This document shows, one piece after another, positions 24,884 to 32,866 of a stretch of 32,866 nt of DNA (position 1 is the stretch's first letter; each line of letters starts with the position of its first letter). Where the stretch lies: positions 1-32,866 of the forward strand of contig JARQTN010000039.1 of the NCBI GenBank assembly GCA_029976695.1. The letters run 5' to 3'. This DNA comes from Lewinellaceae bacterium. GTDB taxonomy: Bacteria; Bacteroidota; Bacteroidia; Chitinophagales; Saprospiraceae. Under the pieces are notes generated by a model. The model was not told the DNA's origin. It made no database searches and was given only the letters and a program-made list of their open reading frames with translations. Made by a program: the position numbers and the translations under genes.

Positions 24884-27800
24884 CTATCGCAACAATGTAA
24901 TATCCCCCTTGATCACTTCTTCAATCCCGTCACTGTAAAGTAGCCGGATATAGTAAACATATACACCAGGCAGGAGCAAATCACCGGCCGCCTGATCTGA
25001 TCCCGGATCCACAGAACCTGAGCCGACCCGGCCGTCCCATCCAAGCTCTGGGACATTGGGGTCAAAATTCTCCTGGCCAAACACCTGTTCACCCCACCTT
25101 GTATAGATCTGCATATCGAGCACAGTTGCTCCTCCTTCATTTACGTAGATCGTAAACCGGTCATTCAGGTTATCGTCATTCGGTGTAAACACGTTTGGCA
25201 CATATGCAATGCGTTCGAAGGCAACCCTGAAAATCACAGAAGCCGTTGCCTTGCATCCATTCTCATCATAAGCCTCCACGATTATTTCTCCGGCATCTGT
25301 CGCCGGCACAAAAGCGATCGACGGACAATTGATACAGAAAGCCGGATCATCTTCTGTCTTCCAAATAATGGAATCCGGTGCAGGTGAATTTGTAGAGAAG
25401 AAGTTATAGGACAATTTCAGTGTGTCCCCTTCTTCAATAAAGAGCTCGCCATCGATCTGGATTTCGAGCGCATTTGGTTCCGGAACAGCAAAGGACGTGG
25501 TATACTGGCATCCGTTTGCATCCTCGACCGTAAGTTCATAACTGCCTGGAGCCAGGTTATCAAATACGACATCACTCGTTTGTTGCCCCCCATTCAGTGA
25601 ATATGTGTATGGTGGAGTTCCGTTAAAGACTTCAAAGATCTCGAGCGAGGCACTTCCCTCTCCCGCACACAGCGGCGCATCCACTGCATAATCCAGGTCA
25701 GTCGGAAGTTCCTGGTTGGAGAACACTTCAACACTGTCTGTCTGGACGCATCCTGTTAGGCTGTTCTGAACAGTCAGGATGTAGGTGCCCGGTGCATTCA
25801 CGCGTGGTGTGAGCGAATTTCCATCTTGAATCGCTCCTCCATTTTGCGTCGACCATGTATAAATATACGCAGCGCCCTGTGAACTACCTGTCCCGGAAAG
25901 GGTGACTTCCTGGTTATCACATGTCAGCTCTTCGGCTGCGCCTGCATCTGCAAGCGGCAGTGGTTCGATCATGACTTCAACGGTTGTTGAAGCATCCGCA
26001 CAAGAACCCGGTCCGACGAGTGAATATTCGAATGTATACAGCGCACTCGCCTGGTCCACTGTCCTGAATGTCGCAGTGTTCGGATTGAACGCTCCTCCTG
26101 TACTTGCCGCAGCGGAGGTTTCGGTCCAGGTACCGCCTGGATCCGCTCCGGAAATCAGCTGCGTCAGGTTCACGATCCGATCCTCTCCGATACAAAGCAT
26201 CACGGACTCAATCACGACACCCGGATTTGGTGGTACACTAACAGTCAGTGTTGTGAAAGAGGTATCCGGGCATCCCAGATTGATGTTCGGGGCCGTGTAC
26301 TTGAAGGTATAATCTCCGGCATCTGCTCCGGTCACATCCACAACGGAGCCGTTCAGGCTGACAGGCTGGCTTCCGCCCGGCGTGCTGACCAGCGACCATG
26401 TGCCACCCGTCTCGGTAGTCGGCTGGAACAGGTCATCCAGGTCAAGGGTACCTCCGTCATTGCAGATCTCCCCTGCCGGGTTGACCTGGACATTCGGACA
26501 GGCACAATCCAGGACTGTGACCTGTACAATATAGTCCTGGTCTTCACACGGAGCTACCGCACTGTTCGTTGAATATTGAAACTCATAAATTCCCGGCACA
26601 ATGCCAACGAAATCAACCGCAGTCAGATCGCTCAGGTCAACGCCGGTACCGTTGAGGTCGGTCCAGTCTCCTGTTGTTTCTCCCGCTGTAATCAACGCCG
26701 CAAAATCAATGACTGACCCATCAGCGGGATCATTGCAAATGACCGCAGTAGGCGTGACGGTTGCGGAAGGCTGGATATTTTCTTCCACCTGGATCACATC
26801 CGTACCTGTACATCCGCCTGCATCAGTTACGGTGACGAAATAGGTCCCGCCAGATGTAACGGTTATTGTCGGGGTTGTTTCGGAATTACTCCATTCGACT
26901 GATGTATAACTGTTTCCAACAGTCAGCTGGATGGGTGTCCCCTGGCACATGGCTGTGTCACCCATGATATCGGGTGTCAGTTCATCTGATTCATCTACCA
27001 TCACCATATCAGAAGCGATGCATCCGTTTGCATCGACAACAGTGACGGCATATTGTCCGCCTGAAGTGACTTCAATGGTGGGCGTGTCATCTCCCGTGGA
27101 CCAGGCATATGAAACATAATTCGGTCCCGCGTCGAGGGTGGTGCTTGATCCGGTGCAGAAAGTGAGCGATCCGGAAATATCCATCGTTTCCTGGTATGGC
27201 GGATTTACCGTCATTTCACCCGTTGCCGAACAACCGTTCATATCGGTGACAGTCACGGTATATGTGCCCGCTGCATTGACGGAAATGAGTTGTGTCGTAT
27301 CTCCCGGATCTGAAGTGGACCAGGCGTAGGATACAAATCCACTGCCTCCATTCAGCATGGCGACACCACCAACGCAAAAATCCATGTCTCCCGACACCTG
27401 CACAACAGGATCGGGAAAATGGGTTACCTCTATGGAATCAACACCTTCACAGCCGAATTGGTCAGTAACCGAAACCGTATACATGCCCGGGTTGCTCACA
27501 GCCACCATCTGGAGTGTATCATCAGGCAATCCTGTAGACCATGCATAGGATACGTAATTGGAGCCTGCATCAAGTATGGCAATGGCATCCGAACAAACAG
27601 CCGTGTCCCCCGTGATCTCGGGATCCGGATCGCTCACGGCGATATCGATGACATCCGTGGCAGTACACCCGGCCATGTCAGTGACCGTAACAGCAAACAG
27701 ACCGCCTGTATCAATTTGCAAGGTCTGTGTCGTACTTCCGTCACTCCAGAGATATGCATCGAAGCCCGGTCCGGCATCGAGGGTCGCGCCTTCTTCTGCG

Positions 27801-30800
27801 CATATCGTGGATGGACCTGTGATGGAAACAGAGGGTGTTGAAACGGTCACTTCGAATGTATCCCTTCCCGGACATCCGACACCATCTACAACATGCAGTA
27901 CAAATATCCCTGCTGTATCCACATGCAAAGAAGCAGAATCACTCAGGACATTTCCGCCCAGGTCTGACCATTCGATGGTTGACCATTGACCTGTGGTATA
28001 AATCCCTGTTTCGCCTGCACAAATCATCCTGTCACCAGTTACGACCGGCGCAGGGGTCGGAAACTCATCGACTGTGACCTGATCGATTGCCTCGCAACCC
28101 AGGATATCTGTCACAGTCACTGTATATGTGCCACCAGTATCCACCTGGATCGTCTGTGTCGTCTCGCCGTTAGACCATGCAAAGGTCTCGAAATTCGGGC
28201 CGGCATCGAGAATGGTTGATTCGCTTGTACAGATCGCGGTATCCCCGGTAATTTCGACAATCAGGTCCGTCTCCACGATCTCGATCGTATCCGAAACAGC
28301 ACAGCCAACCATGTCTGTCACCGTCACGGCAAACATGCCACCCGTATCTACTTGGATCGATTGTGTGGTACTTCCATCGCTCCATAGGTAAGAGGCATAG
28401 CCGGGACCGGCATCCAGGGTGGCGACAGCATCCGTACAGATCGTCGCTGGACCGCTGATGAAGACACTGGGATCAGAGACTGAAACTTCAAAGGTGTCAA
28501 TGCCCGGACAACCGGAAAAATCGGTGATGTTCAGGATATAGGTGCCTGCCGTGTCGACCCATAGAGCTGCAGAATCACTCAGGAGGGTTCCTTCCAGGTC
28601 GGTCCATTCCATACTGAAATACTCATCGATCGTGTAGATCCCTGTTTCCCCTGCACAGATCGTCCGGTCACCTGAAATCACAGGTGTCAGGAATTCTGAT
28701 TCAATGATCTCGATTTCATCCTCGGCTTCACATCCGTTGGCATCATACACGATAAGCGAGTATACACCCGGGTTGCTGATAAAGATATCCGCATCATTGT
28801 CGCTGCCTGAGATATGCTGCCAATCGTACTGTACCCATTGTGGGTCGAATGCATTGAAGAACACCCCCTGGCCCTGGCAGAATGACAGGGTATCCGGCAG
28901 ATCGAGGACAGGTTCCGGGAAGAAGGAAACGTCCACCTCTGCAGAGTTCTGGCATCCCTCGTCGTTGATCACCGTGACTGAATACATGCCGGGCTCTGTG
29001 ATGGTGATCGACTCGGCTCCGATCACGCCGGTGCTCCAGATGATCTGGACAAAGGGTCCTTGCCCTTCCAGGGAAAGCTCCGGCAAATCAGCCCCCACGC
29101 AGATCTGCTGGGTGGTCCCCAGGTCAACATCGGGCACATCTGCTGCCCCTACCTGTACGGATGCCGTGGAGGTACATCCGTTATTGTCGGTCACCAGGAG
29201 TGTATACGTACCGGGGATTTCAGCTGCATTGAAACTTGTCGAAGTGCCATCGTCCCATTCATATAGATATGGACCCTGGCCACCCTCTACCGTCGAGAAG
29301 ATCTGGGTCACCCTGTCCGGGCAGATAAATGGATCCTCCACAATGAGATCAACAGTAGGCGCTTCAAAAAACTGGAGCTGGATGCTGTCTTTCCCCACAC
29401 AGCCCTGGTCATCGATCACTTCCACAAGGTACTGGCCGGAAATATCCGCATCATATGATTGCCCCGACCCGCTTCCGCCGCCCGGGGTGGTCCACTCATA
29501 CTGGTTGAATACGCCTGTGCCGCCACTCGCCGTGACAGACAGGCCGATTGTCCCGCTCTGTTCGCATTGCTCGGTGGAGCTCGGGATAATGTCAACCGGG
29601 AAGGTCGTGTACACATCAAGTGTGATGGAGGCCGTACCTTCACAACCGGTGAGCTGGTCTGTTACGACAAGGGTATAATTGGTCCCGTCAACAGGGTTAT
29701 CAATGGAAAGGTTGGCCGTGGCGGTCTGGTCCTGGTCGTTCCATTCAAAATCAAAGTTGCCCGATCCCCCCGTGATATTCGGTTCGATCAGGTAAGGGCT
29801 ATTCGGCGTGGCGCACATCAGGTATGGGGACATCTGGATCTCGATTTCCGGATGCACCTCAATGTCAACAGTCAGGATAATGGCCGGGCATTCACCACCC
29901 GCAAAACCCAGGAAGTTGTATGTCACATACTGCGTAGATGTCGTATTATTTACAAGGTTGTCGATCACAACCGTCCCGTTTGGCCCACTGCCCGGGTTTG
30001 CCCCCGTGACATCCCCCTGGTCCACAGTCCATTCCCAAAAGTCTACATTATCGTCAACCCCCGAACCATCGACGGTATAGGCAAAAACACCACCCGAACA
30101 GATCGGGTCCATGGATTCGCTGATATCAGTTAATTCGTTACAACACATAGGTAATTTCTGAAACAATGGTTCATCCTGCCCACAAATGCTCGCAGAACCG
30201 TCCCAGGAGCCTACCTCACCGTCAGCAAATGAAATGAATCCTATTGTTAGGTCACTGTAACTCGGATCATCATTGCAATCCGTCCGCGTGGTCAGGTCAA
30301 AACAGAAATTCCATGGTCCGGAAGATCCGCTGCAAGTGCCTCCATCTCCCCAGTCTACACCAGGATATCCAACAGATCCGGTACAGGATCCGTTGACGCC
30401 GGAAGTAAACCAACCACCGGGCAAAAAGTCTCCGGGATCCTGGTCGTACCAGCAGGCACCAAGTCCATTAGAACCAGATAATCCAGGACCCTCGCAGTCT
30501 GGATCATACTGAGAATTGCACATATCCAGCGTCCCGTTTCCGTCAAAATCTCCTACATTGTAATAACAATGCGGATGATGGTATGAGACACTTGTCCACC
30601 AATCGAATGTTCCTGAATTATAGATATTCGGAGCCGGAAATGGACTGCCATTCATTGTCGCATTCATAGGCTGGCCATCCCCGTCAAATGAAGACGGATC
30701 CCAGCCCGCACCAAATACCGGCACGATCCCCTGGAACCATTGGCAATTATTCGCTCCTGAAATTTGAAAATTCTCGACGTTCAGACAAATCCTCAATTGT

Positions 30801-32866
30801 TCTCCAGGGAAAAAGGGACCATCCAATGAGCCACCGAATGAACGTGATACTACATCATAACTTGAAGCCGTAACACAAGCAGCCTGTTGTGTGACAGTTG
30901 CAATACAAAGCTCAAAATCCCCGCCAAATGTATTGACACCTCCAATGGCAAGGTAGTATGTCGTATTTACATTGACAGGCGTGGAGTTTGCAACCAGCTG
31001 ACCTTGTGAGCCGACAAGACAGCTGAAGTTCTCACCGGTCAATCCTTCTAATTGTAGTGAATTGCACGTTCCATCTTGTGATGACCATAATTGCACAGAA
31101 GGCGCTGCAAAGTCATCACTCGTGATCGTCATATTGAGCAAGCCTGCCTGGAAATCAGTCGTAAACTGGTACCAGACGACCGGGTCATTATCCCCCAGGC
31201 ATGCGGTGAGGCCAGGCTCAGGATCAGCAAAAAGGTTACACCCTTCCACACAGGTAAAATCATCACTCCCTCCTGCCGTGCAATCCTGGGCAGGATCAAA
31301 TGTCGTGATCACACCAATATCTTCAGCATTGCTCATGCCACCTGTCAGATCTTCGCAGTAGTTATTTTCAAAACAGGGCGGGATCTCATCCACACAGATG
31401 TCAAATGTGCCTTCATCTTCCTCGGACGTACCCACAATGAGATAATATACCTCCCCGGGCTCGACCGGTCCATATTCAACCGGATAGGAGACGCCGCAGT
31501 ATGTAAAAAGGATATCAAACTGCTGGTTACAGTCGTTGAACTGGAGCAGCATCATATTCAGGTTTGAAGCGGTTCCCTCTTGCAGGTCGATTTCAAAACC
31601 CACATTTTCCGGATCATCGAGCGTGATGGTATAGAATACGTTGTTCTGCATGCCCGGAGCGCAATCCGGCGGGAACACATTGTTCGGATAATCCGGGTTG
31701 GCATACTCCGTGGTAAAACAATCCGCTCCCCCCGGACAAGGGATCTGCGGGCTGTTGCACCCGCCTGTCGTATTGAGCGGAATAGCGGCACAGGCAGTAT
31801 CGTTTGGCGGTGGTTCGGGGTTGAACACATTGATGCAGTAATCCCCGTATGCATTATTCTCAAAGCCCACGACAACATAATAGGTATTCCCGATCGTGAG
31901 CGTATTATCGAGTGTGAGCGACTCGCCATTTGAACACTCAATGACGGCAGCGGAACCCGGATCACAGAAATTGTTATTGTCAAAAGAAATGAGCGCGATC
32001 TGCTCGGCACCGGAAAAGCTAAGCGGATCCACCTCAATATCCAGGTCCGGCCCCTGGGCCACAAACTGATACCAGACGTTGTAGCTGTCCCCCATATTCC
32101 AGCAGCCGATCGTACCGATATCCGTGGAAGGATAGTCATTGTTGATCGTATTCCCTGCAATAGAAGTCATGCAAAGGTCTTCATCGGACAGTTGTATCGA
32201 GGGGATAACCGGTGCATCGTTACAGTCATCGTTGAATGCATTTTCAGGGTTGTCCAGGCAGAGGTTGAAGGTGCCGTTCGCATAGTTCTCAAATCCCACG
32301 ACGATGTAGTAGGTCTGCCCGACGACCAGGTTGTTATCGGTCATGATCGGTGTCCCGTTCGCGCCACATCCGAGGACCAGCATCCCGCCAATATTGGAGC
32401 ACACCCCGTCAAGCACTGCGATGTAGGCATTGGCAGGTGCATTTTCCACATGGAGGTCAGCGATGCTTGTGCCCTGTGCCTGGAATGAAAACCAGACTTC
32501 TGCCAATGTACTGCCCCAACACCCCGGAAAAAAATTTGAACTGGTGGAAGGATAGTAATTGTCCATCAGGGATATTTCGCATAGGTCATGATCCAGGTTT
32601 GTGAGCGGAATGGCAAAATCACATTCATCATTGGGCTGGTTGGTGGGATTGTAGACACAGATATCGTAAGGACCTTCAGCTTGATTTTGAAAACCGATGA
32701 CAATATAATAGGTCGTACCGACCGCCAGGCCATTGTCTATAGAAATGCTGTTTCCTACTGCGCAGCCAAATTCCTGTCCGGCAGAAGGATCGCAACCTGG
32801 AGCCGTGATCAGTGCAATCTTTGGCACGTCAGGCCCGTTCACCGTAATTTCAACGCTTACTCCCTG
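24884..32866 (-). CDS. Giant T9SS type B cargo protein 3, 5' end outside the window
   Basis: At least 2660 codons. The frame is open to the right edge, so the GTG at 32842 is not the true start and no signal peptide is seen. Counting from that GTG: five tandem PPC-like domains (first one partial; 1-68, 69-203, 204-345, 346-490, 491-650), each closing with a YYIVVGF-like strand; a Gly/Cys/Trp-rich domain (about 654-902) with a calcium-loop motif DFDGNGTLD (765-773); Ig/PKD-like domains from about 910 to 2376, many with CxGxxxxLDAGPxYxSYxWS and GTYTVTVTDxxGC patterns; a SprB repeat (2384-2455); a linker domain with CINC (2503-2506); CHU_C (2546-2652: VPNVFTPNDDNLND, YTRWGEQVF). It is expected to be exported by T9SS and displayed on the surface, probably as a long adhesin. 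Function is inferred from architecture only. Confidence 0.93.
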   Translation of the reverse strand, partial: QGVSVEITVNGPDVPKIALITAPGCDPSAGQEFGCAVGNSISIDNGLAVGTTYYIVIGFQNQAEGPYDICVYNPTNQPNDECDFAIPLTNLDHDLCEISLMDNYYPSTSSNFFPGCWGSTLAEVWFSFQAQGTSIADLHVENAPANAYIAVLDGVCSNIGGMLVLGCGANGTPIMTDNNLVVGQTYYIVVGFENYANGTFNLCLDNPENAFNDDCNDAPVIPSIQLSDEDLCMTSIAGNTINNDYPSTDIGTIGCWNMGDSYNVWYQFVAQGPDLDIEVDPLSFSGAEQIALISFDNNNFCDPGSAAVIECSNGESLTLDNTLTIGNTYYVVVGFENNAYGDYCINVFNPEPPPNDTACAAIPLNTTGGCNSPQIPCPGGADCFTTEYANPDYPNNVFPPDCAPGMQNNVFYTITLDDPENVGFEIDLQEGTASNLNMMLLQFNDCNQQFDILFTYCGVSYPVEYGPVEPGEVYYLIVGTSEEDEGTFDICVDEIPPCFENNYCEDLTGGMSNAEDIGVITTFDPAQDCTAGGSDDFTCVEGCNLFADPEPGLTACLGDNDPVVWYQFTTDFQAGLLNMTITSDDFAAPSVQLWSSQDGTCNSLQLEGLTGENFSCLVGSQGQLVANSTPVNVNTTYYLAIGGVNTFGGDFELCIATVTQQAACVTASSYDVVSRSFGGSLDGPFFPGEQLRICLNVENFQISGANNCQWFQGIVPVFGAGWDPSSFDGDGQPMNATMNGSPFPAPNIYNSGTFDWWTSVSYHHPHCYYNVGDFDGNGTLDMCNSQYDPDCEGPGLSGSNGLGACWYDQDPGDFLPGGWFTSGVNGSCTGSVGYPGVDWGDGGTCSGSSGPWNFCFDLTTRTDCNDDPSYSDLTIGFISFADGEVGSWDGSASICGQDEPLFQKLPMCCNELTDISESMDPICSGGVFAYTVDGSGVDDNVDFWEWTVDQGDVTGANPGSGPNGTVVIDNLVNNTTSTQYVTYNFLGFAGGECPAIILTVDIEVHPEIEIQMSPYLMCATPNSPYLIEPNITGGSGNFDFEWNDQDQTATANLSIDNPVDGTNYTLVVTDQLTGCEGTASITLDVYTTFPVDIIPSSTEQCEQSGTIGLSVTASGGTGVFNQYEWTTPGGGSGSGQSYDADISGQYLVEVIDDQGCVGKDSIQLQFFEAPTVDLIVEDPFICPDRVTQIFSTVEGGQGPYLYEWDDGTSTSFNAAEIPGTYTLLVTDNNGCTSTASVQVGAADVPDVDLGTTQQICVGADLPELSLEGQGPFVQIIWSTGVIGAESITITEPGMYSVTVINDEGCQNSAEVDVSFFPEPVLDLPDTLSFCQGQGVFFNAFDPQWVQYDWQHISGSDNDADIFISNPGVYSLIVYDANGCEAEDEIEIIESEFLTPVISGDRTICAGETGIYTIDEYFSMEWTDLEGTLLSDSAALWVDTAGTYILNITDFSGCPGIDTFEVSVSDPSVFISGPATICTDAVATLDAGPGYASYLWSDGSTTQSIQVDTGGMFAVTVTDMVGCAVSDTIEIVETDLIVEITGDTAICTSESTILDAGPNFETFAWSNGETTQTIQVDTGGTYTVTVTDILGCEAIDQVTVDEFPTPAPVVTGDRMICAGETGIYTTGQWSTIEWSDLGGNVLSDSASLHVDTAGIFVLHVVDGVGCPGRDTFEVTVSTPSVSITGPSTICAEEGATLDAGPGFDAYLWSDGSTTQTLQIDTGGLFAVTVTDMAGCTATDVIDIAVSDPDPEITGDTAVCSDAIAILDAGSNYVSYAWSTGLPDDTLQMVAVSNPGMYTVSVTDQFGCEGVDSIEVTHFPDPVVQVSGDMDFCVGGVAMLNGGSGFVSYAWSTSDPGDTTQLISVNAAGTYTVTVTDMNGCSATGEMTVNPPYQETMDISGSLTFCTGSSTTLDAGPNYVSYAWSTGDDTPTIEVTSGGQYAVTVVDANGCIASDMVMVDESDELTPDIMGDTAMCQGTPIQLTVGNSYTSVEWSNSETTPTITVTSGGTYFVTVTDAGGCTGTDVIQVEENIQPSATVTPTAVICNDPADGSVIDFAALITAGETTGDWTDLNGTGVDLSDLTAVDFVGIVPGIYEFQYSTNSAVAPCEDQDYIVQVTVLDCACPNVQVNPAGEICNDGGTLDLDDLFQPTTETGGTWSLVSTPGGSQPVSLNGSVVDVTGADAGDYTFKYTAPNINLGCPDTSFTTLTVSVPPNPGVVIESVMLCIGEDRIVNLTQLISGADPGGTWTETSAAASTGGAFNPNTATFRTVDQASALYTFEYSLVGPGSCADASTTVEVMIEPLPLADAGAAEELTCDNQEVTLSGTGSSQGAAYIYTWSTQNGGAIQDGNSLTPRVNAPGTYILTVQNSLTGCVQTDSVEVFSNQELPTDLDYAVDAPLCAGEGSASLEIFEVFNGTPPYTYSLNGGQQTSDVVFDNLAPGSYELTVEDANGCQYTTSFAVPEPNALEIQIDGELFIEEGDTLKLSYNFFSTNSPAPDSIIWKTEDDPAFCINCPSIAFVPATDAGEIIVEAYDENGCKATASVIFRVAFERIAYVPNVFTPNDDNLNDRFTIYVNEGGATVLDMQIYTRWGEQVFGQENFDPNVPELGWDGRVGSGSVDPGSDQAAGDLLLPGVYVYYIRLLYSDGIEEVIKGDITLLR
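27401..28672 (-). repeat. Two 636-nt higher-order repeat units in cargo gene 3
   Basis: Two adjacent 212-codon units (residues 1391-1602 and 1603-1814), each made of three Ig-like domains in the same order: GDRxICAGETGIY type, then SGPxTIC...LDAGPG...YLWSDGSTTQ type, then ITGDTAxC...LDAG type. Domains in the same position of the two units are more alike than neighbours within a unit, so a block of three domains was duplicated together. Related single domains continue on both sides. Confidence 0.85.
30893..32866 (-). repeat. Tandem PPC-like domain array in cargo gene 3
   Basis: Five protein-level repeats of about 135-160 residues. Starts are marked by NDECDFAIPL, NDDCNDAPVI, NDTACAAIPL and NNYCEDLTGG. 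Ends are marked by TTYYIVIGF, QTYYIVVGF, NTYYVVVGF, EVYYLIVGT and TTYYLAIGG. The first three are closest in sequence. The array continues beyond the window edge. Confidence 0.8.

Noticed and set aside
27000-28700. Possible CRISPR-like array because of regularly spaced similar DNA
   Set aside because: The period is hundreds of bases, the similarity is imperfect and in frame, and it encodes Ig-like protein domains.
28704-29678. 324-codon plus-strand open frame inside cargo gene 3
   Set aside because: Antisense to well-supported Ig-like domains; Ser/Pro/Thr-rich composition follows from the repeat codons; no start signals or domain.

Overview
The window looks like chromosome from a Bacteroidota bacterium, most likely of the Saprospiria/Lewinella type. 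Three things support this. There are three giant secreted proteins ending in the 'gliding motility-associated' CHU_C domain, the type B sorting signal of the type IX secretion system (T9SS). SprB-type repeats precede that domain. Several genes start about 30 nt after a TAnnTTTG-like box, the Bacteroidota -7 promoter element, and lack clear Shine-Dalgarno sequences. The genus is inference; no rRNA gene is present.

Layout. (1) 19-6141, minus strand: a tight six-gene run read as SpoIIM-family membrane protein, polytopic membrane protein, DUF4129 protein, DUF4350 protein, MoxR AAA+ ATPase, DUF58 protein. The reading frames touch or overlap, so this is almost certainly one operon. A divergent RDD-family membrane protein (6205-6918) sits at its head. 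Together they look like an envelope-associated MoxR chaperone system whose physiological role is not established. (2) 6932-10300, minus: a large Dna2-like protein combining a RecB/Cas4-type PD-(D/E)XK nuclease with a superfamily 1 helicase. (3) 10301-10927: a 627-bp stretch without a convincing gene. (4) 10928-14909, plus: a membrane-anchored OmpA-domain protein, a secreted double-retropepsin/PDZ protein, ribosomal proteins L21 and L27 (rplU-rpmA), and a two-repeat YegP/DUF1508 protein. Clear hairpin terminators follow rpmA and the YegP gene. (5) 14994-32866, minus: three consecutive giant T9SS type B cargo genes of 1809, 1410 and at least 2660 codons; the last runs off the right edge.

The three giant proteins share one C-terminal design: an Ig/PKD-like domain with a TWSTADG-like core, a SprB repeat, a Cys-containing linker domain, then CHU_C. 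They carry different N-terminal heads: a PPC-like domain, a proprotein-convertase P domain, and at least five tandem PPC-like domains followed by an unusual Gly/Cys/Trp-rich domain. Two of them contain recent-looking internal amplifications: 759-nt units in the first and 636-nt units in the third. The most interesting parts of the window are this modular surface-protein cluster, the MoxR/SpoIIM/RDD locus and the Dna2-like enzyme. I see no tRNA, rRNA, CRISPR array, insertion sequence or phage genes.
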